From an uncultured Alphaproteobacteria bacterium (lineage in GTDB: Bacteria; Pseudomonadota; Alphaproteobacteria; HIMB59; GCA-002718135), in NCBI GenBank assembly GCA_902573325.1, contig CACGJH010000004.1:1-49284 (forward strand): a stretch of DNA of 49,284 bases, read 5' to 3'. The notes beneath the pieces were generated by a model. The model was not told the DNA's origin and ran no database searches. It worked only from the letters and a program-made list of their open reading frames with translations. Made by a program: the position numbers and the translations under genes. Below are positions 27,197-35,667 of the stretch, piece by piece (the first letter of the stretch is position 1; each line of letters starts with the position of its first letter).

Positions 27197-27760
27197 CTAT
27201 CTCTCTAATACTTCGTATCCAAACTGATCTGCTGTTTCAAGAAGGATCTCCCAAATTGATAAAGCAAAACCTCTTGGTATATATAGACAGTAGTTATTGG
27301 AAGTTATTTTAAATAGCTTAACACTAACATGATGAATGGCTGTGCTAGCAGATGATAGATCTGGAAAATTCCTAGCTCTTAAATCAATTGGAAGATGTCT
27401 ATTTAAAAATAATGATGAATTATCTCCTGTAATTTCAATACCTGTGAAAGCATGAGACATGTCTAAAATTGTTGCGATTTGCTCACTTATTTCAATTTCT
27501 TTATTAAATAGCCACCATTTCAAAGGTTCCATTCTCCATAATGATTTATTTTCAAAAATTATCCCTTTATTAAAACTAGGAATATTTTTAATTTTTAGTT
27601 CTTTTGATATTAAATTATTCATTTCATCAATTTTGTCAGGCCAACAAGCAATTTGTAAAATTTCTAAACTTTTTAATTCTTTAAATGTTAGAGATTGTTT
27701 CTCGCTTGATGAATATTTTCCAACCTTATAAATTGTTTCTAGTGCAGAATGTCTATGCAT
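27197..27760 (-). CDS. soxG: Sarcosine oxidase gamma subunit
   Basis: Fourth subunit of heterotetrameric sarcosine oxidase, which oxidatively demethylates sarcosine to glycine and passes the one-carbon unit to tetrahydrofolate. I start it at ATG 27760 (MHRHSALETIYKVG), overlapping the alpha-subunit stop by 8 nt, with AAGGAG upstream; a longer TTG-started reading adds 8 unlikely residues. The protein is small (187 residues), poorly conserved as usual for gamma subunits, with a GcvT-like pattern ending LPIDLRARNFP. Identity rests on position after soxA as much as on sequence. Confidence 0.83.
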   Translation of the reverse strand: MHRHSALETIYKVGKYSSSEKQSLTFKELKSLEILQIACWPDKIDEMNNLISKELKIKNIPSFNKGIIFENKSLWRMEPLKWWLFNKEIEISEQIATILDMSHAFTGIEITGDNSSLFLNRHLPIDLRARNFPDLSSASTAIHHVSVKLFKITSNNYCLYIPRGFALSIWEILLETADQFGYEVLER

Positions 27761-30710
27761 ACATTCGTTCTCCTTTAGGATCAATCATATTTGGTGAAAC
27801 AACTTTCAAATTCATTTGTTTATTTCTTACAGGATCTGCCCCAACTAAATTGGTATCTTTCCATTTATCTAAACCACCCTTGACAAAACCTAATCCAATC
27901 CAATGTCCAAGTTCAGGAGAATAAGTAACTGAAGTAATTCTTCCGATACCCTGTCCTTTAATATTATTTTTTTCACAGACAATAGTTCCAGCATTAAAAG
28001 TTTCTTTTAGGTTAGTAGGAAAGAAGCCTACTAGAATTTCACGATCATTATTTTTTAAAACTCCTCGTTTTCTCATTGCGCTTCCAATATATGATTTTTT
28101 TGTAGATGCCATTTTGCTTAAACCTGCGTCATCAATTGTTACCCTCCCATCAAGCTCAGCAGCTGTTACATGACCTTTTTCAACTCTAAGTGCACCTAAA
28201 GCTTCTAATCCATATAAACATCCATCATATTTTTTTGCATTTTCCCAAAGTAAGTCCATCATTGTATTGGCAAAATCTGATTTGACATAAACTTCAAAAG
28301 CTAATTCGCCGGAAAAACTAATTCTTGCAATCCTACAAGGAATATTACCTTTAAGAAATGTTGAAGTAACACCCATAAAAGGTAAGTTATTATTAGTTAT
28401 AACCAAAGAATCATCGACACAATTATTGAGAACTTCTCTAGATTTAGGTCCTGCAACTGATACGCCTGCCCATTGTTCAGAAACACTAGTCACATTAACA
28501 TTAAGATCTGTCCATCTAGTTTGAAGTAATTCTTCTAACCGTGACATCACTTTTGCAGCTTCACCTGTAGACGTCGTCATAAAATATTCATTTTCTGCTA
28601 ATCTCCAAGATGTGCCATCGTCCATTACAATACCGTCATCACGCAACATGATACCGTATCTAGCTTTTCCAACTTGTAGTTTTGAAAAACCATTCGAATA
28701 AATTCTATTTAAAAATTCGGTAGAGCCTGGTCCTTGAATAGCAATTTTGCCTAATGATGTTACATCACAAATTCCAACTGTTTTTCTTACTGTTGATGCT
28801 TCTCTTATATAAGAGTCATTTAAAGTTTCATTTTCTTTGGGATAATACCAAGGTCTTTGATACAATCCAACTTCAATCATTTTTGCACCATGATCAATAT
28901 TCCATTGATGCATTGGCGTTACTCTTAACGGCCTAAAATGTTTTCCAACATTTCTTCCGCTTAAGGCACCTATAGATACAGGAGTATAAGGAGGTCTAAA
29001 AACAGTAGTTCCAACTTCTGGAATTTCTTTATTTAAAAGTTCAGCCATTAAAGATAATCCAATGATATTTCCCATTTTTCCTTGATCGTTTGCCATACCT
29101 AAAGTTGTGTATCTTTTAAGATGCTCTACCGAAATGAAACCTTCACGATGTGCGAGTCTTACGTCATCTGTTGTTACATCATGTTGATAATCTACAAAAC
29201 TTTTTGATCTAGATTTTTTATATTTTACTTCATAAAGTGGTTGTATGGGGTTTTTCCATCCACCAGGTTTTGGGAAAAAATAATTTGTTTTAGAAAGACC
29301 TAAGCGGTTCAACGCATCAGTAGTTCCTGCTATCCCAGAAGCAATACAATCATTTTTATTCCATAAACCTCTAGAAGAACCTACTATTGTAATATTTTCT
29401 TTTGTGTCACTTGGTAAAAAACAAGCATTGTTATAATCCCATTTAGGCTTTACGCCTCTGTGAGATAGCAAATGTACAGCAGGTGACCAGCCACCTGATA
29501 ATAGAACTTGATCACAATTTATAGTTTCAGATTTATTAATAGTTTCACTTTTTGATATATCTAAACTATCAATTTTTTTTGAACCATTAATATTATAAGG
29601 CACATACCCTTTTCTAATTTCAAAACTTTTATTTGTCTCAATTTCAAGATTAGTTCGTGAATCAAGAACAGTTACATTGGCCCCCGCTTCTGATAATTGA
29701 TTTGCTGTTTCATAAACAGAATCATTATTTGTAGTTATCACAATTCTTTTTCCGGTGAGTACACCATATCTATTCAAATAATGCTTTGATGCATTTACAG
29801 TCATTACACCAGGAATATCATTATTATTAAATGCAATGTGTCTTTCAATTGCTCCAGCACCAACAATTATATGCTTTGCTCTAATGGTCCAAAATCTTTG
29901 GCGTGGAATGTTTACATTTGGCTCTGATATATGGTCTGTTACTCTCTCTAATAAACCAACAACGCAATTATCATATAATCCAAATGCAGTAGTTCTAGTC
30001 ATTATTTTTATGCCTAGATTTTCAAGTTGATTTTTAATTTGCGAGTTATCAAAATCATTTTCTGCAAGTTGATTTCCTCCAATAAGACTATCTTGCTCAA
30101 CTAAAATAACATCTAATTTTTTTTCTGCTGCCTCTATTGCAGCTGCGACACCAGCAGGTCCTGATCCTACTACAATTAAATCGCAAAAATCATGAGCATG
30201 CTCATAAGTATCTGGATCAGGTAACCCAGAAGCACTTCCCATTCCCGCCGCTTTTCTAATAAACTTTTCAAAAAACATCCATATGGCAGTTCCTTTACCC
30301 CATTCAAGCGGAGGTATTCCCATAAAAGTTTTATAATAAAAACCAGCTGCAAAAAACCTACCTAAATAATTATTTATTCCAGCTAGATCAAAATTTACAT
30401 TTGGAAATGCATTTTGACCACTTGCTTCCAAACCATTATATAATTCTTGTGTTGTTGCTCTTACATTTGGATCTCTTCTATCTTTTGAACCAATAGTAAC
30501 TAAAGCCCCGGATTCCTCGACTCCACTAGAAAATATTCCCCTTGGTCTATGATATTTAAAACTTCTACCGACTATACCAATATTATTTGCAAGTAATGCT
30601 GATGCTAGAGTATCTCCTTCAAAACCTTTGTAATTTTTTTTATCCCACCTAAAGGATAAAATTTTATCTCTATTAATTTTTCCATAGTTATCTATTCTTC
30701 TTGTCTTCAT
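27753..30710 (-). CDS. soxA: Sarcosine oxidase alpha subunit
   Basis: Large subunit (985 residues) of the four-subunit enzyme. Domains in order: a ferredoxin-like N-terminal fold (about 20-110, YKGFEGDTLASALLANN, FKYHRPRGI), a nucleotide-binding oxidoreductase domain (DLIVVGSGPAGVAAAIEAA near 177), a linker domain with DVRLAHREGFISVEHLKRYT, and a C-terminal GcvT-like folate-binding domain starting near DHGAKMIEVGLYQRPWYY. Length and order match the alpha subunit. It overlaps the delta gene by 4 nt and the gamma gene by 8 nt. A dimethylglycine or other N-methyl amino acid substrate cannot be excluded. Confidence 0.93.
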   Translation of the reverse strand: MKTRRIDNYGKINRDKILSFRWDKKNYKGFEGDTLASALLANNIGIVGRSFKYHRPRGIFSSGVEESGALVTIGSKDRRDPNVRATTQELYNGLEASGQNAFPNVNFDLAGINNYLGRFFAAGFYYKTFMGIPPLEWGKGTAIWMFFEKFIRKAAGMGSASGLPDPDTYEHAHDFCDLIVVGSGPAGVAAAIEAAEKKLDVILVEQDSLIGGNQLAENDFDNSQIKNQLENLGIKIMTRTTAFGLYDNCVVGLLERVTDHISEPNVNIPRQRFWTIRAKHIIVGAGAIERHIAFNNNDIPGVMTVNASKHYLNRYGVLTGKRIVITTNNDSVYETANQLSEAGANVTVLDSRTNLEIETNKSFEIRKGYVPYNINGSKKIDSLDISKSETINKSETINCDQVLLSGGWSPAVHLLSHRGVKPKWDYNNACFLPSDTKENITIVGSSRGLWNKNDCIASGIAGTTDALNRLGLSKTNYFFPKPGGWKNPIQPLYEVKYKKSRSKSFVDYQHDVTTDDVRLAHREGFISVEHLKRYTTLGMANDQGKMGNIIGLSLMAELLNKEIPEVGTTVFRPPYTPVSIGALSGRNVGKHFRPLRVTPMHQWNIDHGAKMIEVGLYQRPWYYPKENETLNDSYIREASTVRKTVGICDVTSLGKIAIQGPGSTEFLNRIYSNGFSKLQVGKARYGIMLRDDGIVMDDGTSWRLAENEYFMTTSTGEAAKVMSRLEELLQTRWTDLNVNVTSVSEQWAGVSVAGPKSREVLNNCVDDSLVITNNNLPFMGVTSTFLKGNIPCRIARISFSGELAFEVYVKSDFANTMMDLLWENAKKYDGCLYGLEALGALRVEKGHVTAAELDGRVTIDDAGLSKMASTKKSYIGSAMRKRGVLKNNDREILVGFFPTNLKETFNAGTIVCEKNNIKGQGIGRITSVTYSPELGHWIGLGFVKGGLDKWKDTNLVGADPVRNKQMNLKVVSPNMIDPKGERMYA

Positions 30711-30991
30711 TTATTATTTTTTACAACCTTCTGTAAATCCGGATGGCATGGTTTGATACTTTTTATTTCATGAGTGACAGTAGAACGTTCAACTACCAAC
30801 CACATTCTACATCCATTAGAATGATGCCATGTTTCAAATTGAAAACCTTTTATATTTTTTCTGAAAAATATAGCTTCAGTCCATTCTTTCTCTGATGCAT
30901 CTAATGAAGGATAATTGATTGTTGCATCTCCTCCATAACTAAATTCACTATGATCTCTTTCACCACAATAAGGACAATTGATTCTAATCAT
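30707..30991 (-). CDS. soxD: Sarcosine oxidase delta subunit
   Basis: Small zinc-binding subunit of 94 residues. It starts MIRINCPYCGERDHSEF with the CxxC pair and an acidic/His context, and contains WHHSNGCRMWLVVERST, the conserved end of the family. It directly abuts the beta-subunit gene and overlaps the alpha gene by 4 nt, giving the standard order B, D, A, G. Confidence 0.93.
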   Translation of the reverse strand: MIRINCPYCGERDHSEFSYGGDATINYPSLDASEKEWTEAIFFRKNIKGFQFETWHHSNGCRMWLVVERSTVTHEIKSIKPCHPDLQKVVKNNK

Positions 30992-32257
30992 TTAACCGTG
31001 CAATTTTGGATCAGGTCCTGCGCCACGTTCATCAATATTGATACCTTTTTCAAATCTTTCTAAATTATGATTTTGTACGTAGTTATGCGGGCTTTCATTT
31101 GCAATTAAGTCGGCAAAATACCAACCTGATGCAGGACTAGCTTTGAAACCGCCATAGTTCCAACCAGCATTTAAATAAAGATTAGATATTGGCGTTTTAC
31201 AAATAAAAAATGATCCGTCCATTGTCATGTCCATAACACCTGCCCAGTGACGAAGTAATCTTATTCTTCCAAGTGAAGGAAATATTGCCATGGCCGCTTC
31301 GGCAACATCTTGAACCATAGGAAGATTTCCTCTTTGAGCATATGATTTATACCAGTCAAGATCACCACCAAACACCATGCTTCCTTTATCTGACTGCGAT
31401 ATATAGAAATGCGCACCACCTACACCATAAACAACAACCTGGTCTAGAAGTGGTTTAACAGCCTCAGATACAAATGCTTGTAGTTTATGGGATTCAATTG
31501 GCAGGTTGCCTAATTCTGCCATTTGCCATAATACTGAAGTATTGCCTGCAACAGCAAATCCTATTTTCTTTCCTTTTATAATTCCTCTTGAAGTTTGAAT
31601 ACTTTCAATATTTCCATTCTTTCTTGCAAAACCTGTAACTTCACAATTTTGAAGAATGTCTACACCTAATGTATCTGCAGCCCTTGCATAACCCCATGCA
31701 ACTGCATCGTGTCTTGCATTGCCTGCTCTTTTTTGAACTGCAGCTCCAAGTATTGGAAATCTAGAATTATGATAATTTAAATGCGGAATTTTTTTCTTTA
31801 AAGTTTTTAAATCCCAAAGTTCTGCATCAGTTCCGTGGAGTCGCATAATATTATAAATCCGTGAAACTGAATCTTTAGCACCAGGGCTATGAAATAACGA
31901 AACATGAGCTCGTTGGCTAAACATTACATTATAATTTAATTCGTGACTTAAATTTTCCCATAACTTTAAAGAATGTTCATAAAATTCGTGGTTGCCTGGC
32001 ATCATATAATTTGATCTTACAATAGTTGTATTACGTCCAGCGTTTCCTCCACCAATCCAGCCTTTTTCTAAGACGGCTACCTTTTTTATATTATGATTCT
32101 TTGCTAAATAATATGCCGTAGCAAGACCGTGTAAACCTCCACCAATTATTACAACATCATAACTACTTTTTGGTTCTGGATCACGCCACTGTCTAGTCCA
32201 ATAAGACTGACCATTTAAACCGTTTTTAATTACATTCCAGGCATTAAATTTTGTCAT
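30992..32257 (-). CDS. soxB: Sarcosine oxidase beta subunit
   Basis: Catalytic FAD subunit (421 residues). The FAD site is DVVIIGGGLHGLATAYYLAK near residue 34. The His expected to carry covalent FMN lies in GNARHDAVAWGYARAA near residue 175. Further family stretches are NAGRNTTIVRSNYM and the C-terminal NAGWNYGGFKASPASGW. It is the first sarcosine oxidase gene of the run and follows the proline racemase-family gene by 76 nt, the largest gap inside the 27.2-40.9 kb run, so it may have its own promoter. Confidence 0.94.
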   Translation of the reverse strand: MTKFNAWNVIKNGLNGQSYWTRQWRDPEPKSSYDVVIIGGGLHGLATAYYLAKNHNIKKVAVLEKGWIGGGNAGRNTTIVRSNYMMPGNHEFYEHSLKLWENLSHELNYNVMFSQRAHVSLFHSPGAKDSVSRIYNIMRLHGTDAELWDLKTLKKKIPHLNYHNSRFPILGAAVQKRAGNARHDAVAWGYARAADTLGVDILQNCEVTGFARKNGNIESIQTSRGIIKGKKIGFAVAGNTSVLWQMAELGNLPIESHKLQAFVSEAVKPLLDQVVVYGVGGAHFYISQSDKGSMVFGGDLDWYKSYAQRGNLPMVQDVAEAAMAIFPSLGRIRLLRHWAGVMDMTMDGSFFICKTPISNLYLNAGWNYGGFKASPASGWYFADLIANESPHNYVQNHNLERFEKGINIDERGAGPDPKLHG

Positions 32258-32333
32258 TTGTTTTATTAATTATTAGAATAGTTGATGAAAGTAAAATGAA
32301 TTTACTTGCCATGCTAGTGTTATTTAATCACAG

Positions 32334-33359
32334 TTAACTTGATGAATCTGGCCATGTGTCATTTAATCTATAACCTTCTGGAAAAGGATCATCCTTATCG
32401 ATATATAAACTTTGTTTTCCAGTAATAAATGCACTACCTGTTATTTTTGGAATAATACAATTTTTGTTATTTATTTTAATTTCCTTTTCAATACTTGCTT
32501 TAAATGAAGATCCTATAATAGACTTTGATATAAATTCTTCATTTATTTGTATTTCATTTTTTTCTTTCATTACTGCTAATCTTGCTGAAGTGCCTGTACC
32601 ACAGGGTGAACGATCAAGTTTCCCAGGTCGTATAACAACTGTATTTAATCCTGTAAGTAATGATTGATTATTTTTTTTTAAGGGTTCAATAAATTGGCAA
32701 AAGGAAAGATAGTCTAATCCTTTAATCGTTGGATGTTCAAATCCTATAGATGCGTTTGCTTCTTTCAATATTTCTTTAGCAACATTAACAAATTTATTTG
32801 CATTCTTTGGTTCAATTTTAAGATTAAAATCACTAGCATTACAAATTAAAAAACTGTCACCTCCAAAAGCAGTACTTACTTTAATTGTACCAAAATTTTT
32901 AGTCTTTAAATCTACATCTATTTTATCTGCAAAGCAGGCAAGATTAGTTAAAGTGACACTTTTAACTTTCTTATTTTCACAATCAGCGACAACTTTTATT
33001 AAACCACCGGGAGCTTCAAGTGTAAGCATGGTTTTAGGATATTTCATTTGAACAATATTTTTTTCTAATAAGACTGTTGTTACACAAATTGCATTAGATC
33101 CGCTCATTGGAGGATTATCTTCTGGTTCCATGATTACAAATCCAGCATCTGCATTTTTATTTGAAGGTTCTAAAATAATATTACAATGTTTAAAGACCCC
33201 TCCCCGAGGTTCATTTAAAAAAAAATTCCTCCATTTTTTATCTAAAAAAAGTTTTTTAGAAGCTTCCTCAGGTGAATTAAACTTCAAGCCTTTAATTCCA
33301 GTTACGACATCTCCAATTTCACCACAGCAATGTGTGTTAAATACTGTGATTTCATCCAT
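32334..33359 (-). CDS. Proline racemase superfamily protein (hydroxyproline epimerase/dehydratase type)
   Basis: Acts on proline or hydroxyproline-like ring amino acids: epimerisation at C2 or dehydration of 3-hydroxyproline. The 341-residue protein shows the second catalytic Cys in DRSPCGTGTSARLAV. The first catalytic position, Cys in proline racemase (MCGH), is Ser here (MSGSNAICVTTVLL). N-terminal FNTHCCGEIGDV is family-like. It overlaps the M24 gene by 8 nt. Together with an ornithine-cyclodeaminase-family reductase upstream it could convert a hydroxyproline to proline, but the same reductase also fits a EutC role. Confidence 0.85.
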   Translation of the reverse strand: MDEITVFNTHCCGEIGDVVTGIKGLKFNSPEEASKKLFLDKKWRNFFLNEPRGGVFKHCNIILEPSNKNADAGFVIMEPEDNPPMSGSNAICVTTVLLEKNIVQMKYPKTMLTLEAPGGLIKVVADCENKKVKSVTLTNLACFADKIDVDLKTKNFGTIKVSTAFGGDSFLICNASDFNLKIEPKNANKFVNVAKEILKEANASIGFEHPTIKGLDYLSFCQFIEPLKKNNQSLLTGLNTVVIRPGKLDRSPCGTGTSARLAVMKEKNEIQINEEFISKSIIGSSFKASIEKEIKINNKNCIIPKITGSAFITGKQSLYIDKDDPFPEGYRLNDTWPDSSS

Positions 33360-34509
33360 GTGGAATTATTAGGTCATCAATATTTTTAGAATGATGTGTA
33401 ATTTGTTCGTATCCATCTTTTGTTATAATAAAACTATCACCAACTTGTGATCTAAAATTATTTGCACTTGCCCCGCCATCAACGGCAAATACCATTCCAG
33501 GCTCCAGTACTGTTTTATTACCAACTACTAATTGTGGTTCCTCTAAAAAGCTAAAGCCTGTACCTCTTCCACATCGAAATGTAGGATAAGGGTATCCCTC
33601 AGACTGTATAGTATCTGCATAAGCAGCATGAACTTCTTCAGCTGTTACTCCAGGGCCAAGAATTTCAAGAGCAGCTTTTTGAGATTTAACTGCAGTCTCA
33701 AAAGCTTTTATTTGTTCATCGGATTGAATTTCTTCTACCCAAAATATTCTGTCAAAACCTAATTTAAATCTATGGAAATTTGTAGAACCACAATAACATA
33801 CGAATACTGGATCACCTTTTTTTATAATTTTGGTTGAAGCACGATGGTGAGTTTTAGGTAAATCATGACCCGATGTCATAACAGGTAAAAAGTGAATATT
33901 TGGAGACATATTGATATTATCAGGATAAAATTCTTTTAAAAGATCTGCAGCTTTTCTTGTTCCAGCTTGTGATTGTGAAAGTGCAACCTCATACTCAGGA
34001 ACATTATGGCCAATTGTTTTTTTTGCTGCCTCCATCATAGCCATACCTACTTCGCCGGCGTGACGAGCTATATTCAATTCATAATTAGATTTAATCATTC
34101 TTATATTATCTATTAATTTGGTTAAATCCCCAGGATGGTCTTGAAGTAATTCGTCTAAATAACTCTTAACCATTGGGTTAATTTTAAATTTTTCAATAAA
34201 AATATTTTTATGCTGATTGATGATTTGAGGTAATAATTCTCTCCATTCATTTCCAATACCATCATTCCATGTTTCAACCATATCTACAGGACAAGATTCT
34301 GGTACTAATAAAACATCAAGAAGAGGTGTAATTAAATAAGTTTTATGATCATTTGAAACAACTAATAATGTTGGTCGATAAAAATCCATATGAAGAAAAT
34401 CATGGTATCCTGTGAAATAATATATCGAGTCATCATCAGTTATAATTGAGAGATCAATATTGTTCTCAGACATTTTTTTCTTTAGTTTATTTAAGTTTTC
34501 AGAAAACAT
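33352..34509 (-). CDS. M24-family creatinase/prolidase-like hydrolase
   Basis: The 385-residue protein has the creatinase N-terminal domain (SIITDDDSIYYFTGYHDFLH) and the pita-bread C-terminal domain (LIDNIRMIKSNYELNIARHAG, then VPEYEVALSQSQA). The metal ligands of aminopeptidases are not conserved: the usual Asp pair region reads VFVCYCGSTNFHRFKLGFDRIF, and the Glu positions read VFAVDGG and FRSQVGDSF. This resembles the metal-free creatinase and ectoine hydrolase (EutD/DoeA) branches. A likely catalytic His is in SGHDLPKTHHR. It is adjacent to an M20 amidohydrolase and downstream of EutABC-like genes. Substrate may be creatine-like, ectoine-like or other. Confidence 0.82.
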   Translation of the reverse strand: MFSENLNKLKKKMSENNIDLSIITDDDSIYYFTGYHDFLHMDFYRPTLLVVSNDHKTYLITPLLDVLLVPESCPVDMVETWNDGIGNEWRELLPQIINQHKNIFIEKFKINPMVKSYLDELLQDHPGDLTKLIDNIRMIKSNYELNIARHAGEVGMAMMEAAKKTIGHNVPEYEVALSQSQAGTRKAADLLKEFYPDNINMSPNIHFLPVMTSGHDLPKTHHRASTKIIKKGDPVFVCYCGSTNFHRFKLGFDRIFWVEEIQSDEQIKAFETAVKSQKAALEILGPGVTAEEVHAAYADTIQSEGYPYPTFRCGRGTGFSFLEEPQLVVGNKTVLEPGMVFAVDGGASANNFRSQVGDSFIITKDGYEQITHHSKNIDDLIIPHG

Positions 34510-35664
34510 TTATTTTAATTGTTGTTCTACCAATTCAGTCCAATATGAAGAACCTATGACTAATAATTCGTCATTAAAATCATAATTATCAGCATGTAAA
34601 GGTCTGGAATGCTGCTCTGATATTCCGTTACCCATTAAAACAAAGCAGCCAGGTTTTTCATTTGCCATAACAGAAAAATCTTCTGAGAATAAACGTGGTT
34701 CTATATTACCATTACATTTATCACTACCAAGTAAAGAAACTGCAGCTTTTGTTGCAGACTCAGTTTGATTTTTTGAATTAAAAGTTACAGGACAGGCTGT
34801 TTCATATTTAACACTACCATTAACACCATGTGCATTGCAAATCCCTTCGACAATTTGTAACATTTTTGAAGCAATTTTTTCATTTGTTTCTTTTGATAAA
34901 GCTCTCGCGTCACCAGTCATTTTTACCATACCTGGCAGAACATTTTTTTTACCATCGGTTATAAATTCGGTAATAGACACTATACCATTGTCTGCTGGAT
35001 TTAATTTCCTAGACACTATCGATTGAAGTGCTACAGCTATTTGAGAACCAACAGTTATTGCATCTACCCCCATATGAGGTAATGCAGCGTGCCCACCTTT
35101 AGTTTTTATTTCAATTTCAAATAAATTTTCGCTGGCTGTAATAGCTCCATTTCTTGTACCAAATGTTCCAATTTCCATGTTAGGAATATTGTGCATAGCG
35201 TAAACTTCATCAATGTTAAATTTATCAAACAATCCTTCATCAATCATTGTTCTTGCACCGAATGTATTCTCTTCATCAGGTTGAAAAATAAAATATACCG
35301 TACCGTTAAAGTTACCTTTTTCTGATAAATATTTTGCTGCACCTAATAACATTGTTGTATGACCGTCATGTCCACATGCATGCATTCTGTTATCAAACTT
35401 GGACTTATAACTAAACTTATTAGTTTCATGTATAGGAAGAGCATCCATGTCAGCTCTTATACCTATTGATTTTGAACTATTTCCTTTTTTTAAAATTCCA
35501 ACTACTCCAGTTCTGGCAATACCAGAATGAACTTCTATTCCAAACTCTTTTAGAAGTGTTGACACTTTTGCTGCAGCATACTCTTCTTCAAAACTTAATT
35601 GTGGGTGCATATGAAGATCATGACGCCATTCTACTAATTGGTTATGTAATGACTGAGTTTTCAT
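34510..35664 (-). CDS. M20-family amidohydrolase/deacylase
   Basis: Zinc-dependent N-acyl amino acid hydrolase of 384 residues. Metal ligands are visible in RMHACGHDGHT, FQPDEENTFGA (acid/base Glu pair), the His in YAMHNIP, and the last His in HSRPLHADNYDFND; GGHAALPHMGVD is the dimerisation-domain His motif. The protein begins directly after the PLP lyase gene (3 nt) and abuts the M24 gene with no gap. If the operon degrades an ectoine-like solute, this could replace EutE/DoeB as the N-acetyl-diaminobutyrate deacetylase; that is inference. Confidence 0.87.
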   Translation of the reverse strand: MKTQSLHNQLVEWRHDLHMHPQLSFEEEYAAAKVSTLLKEFGIEVHSGIARTGVVGILKKGNSSKSIGIRADMDALPIHETNKFSYKSKFDNRMHACGHDGHTTMLLGAAKYLSEKGNFNGTVYFIFQPDEENTFGARTMIDEGLFDKFNIDEVYAMHNIPNMEIGTFGTRNGAITASENLFEIEIKTKGGHAALPHMGVDAITVGSQIAVALQSIVSRKLNPADNGIVSITEFITDGKKNVLPGMVKMTGDARALSKETNEKIASKMLQIVEGICNAHGVNGSVKYETACPVTFNSKNQTESATKAAVSLLGSDKCNGNIEPRLFSEDFSVMANEKPGCFVLMGNGISEQHSRPLHADNYDFNDELLVIGSSYWTELVEQQLK

Positions 35665-35667
35665 AAC

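Noticed and set aside
32289-32307. Weak hairpin (AAGTAAA/TTTACTT) between the proline racemase-family gene and soxB
   Set aside because: Seven almost purely A/T pairs with no T tract; expected by chance in DNA this AT-rich.
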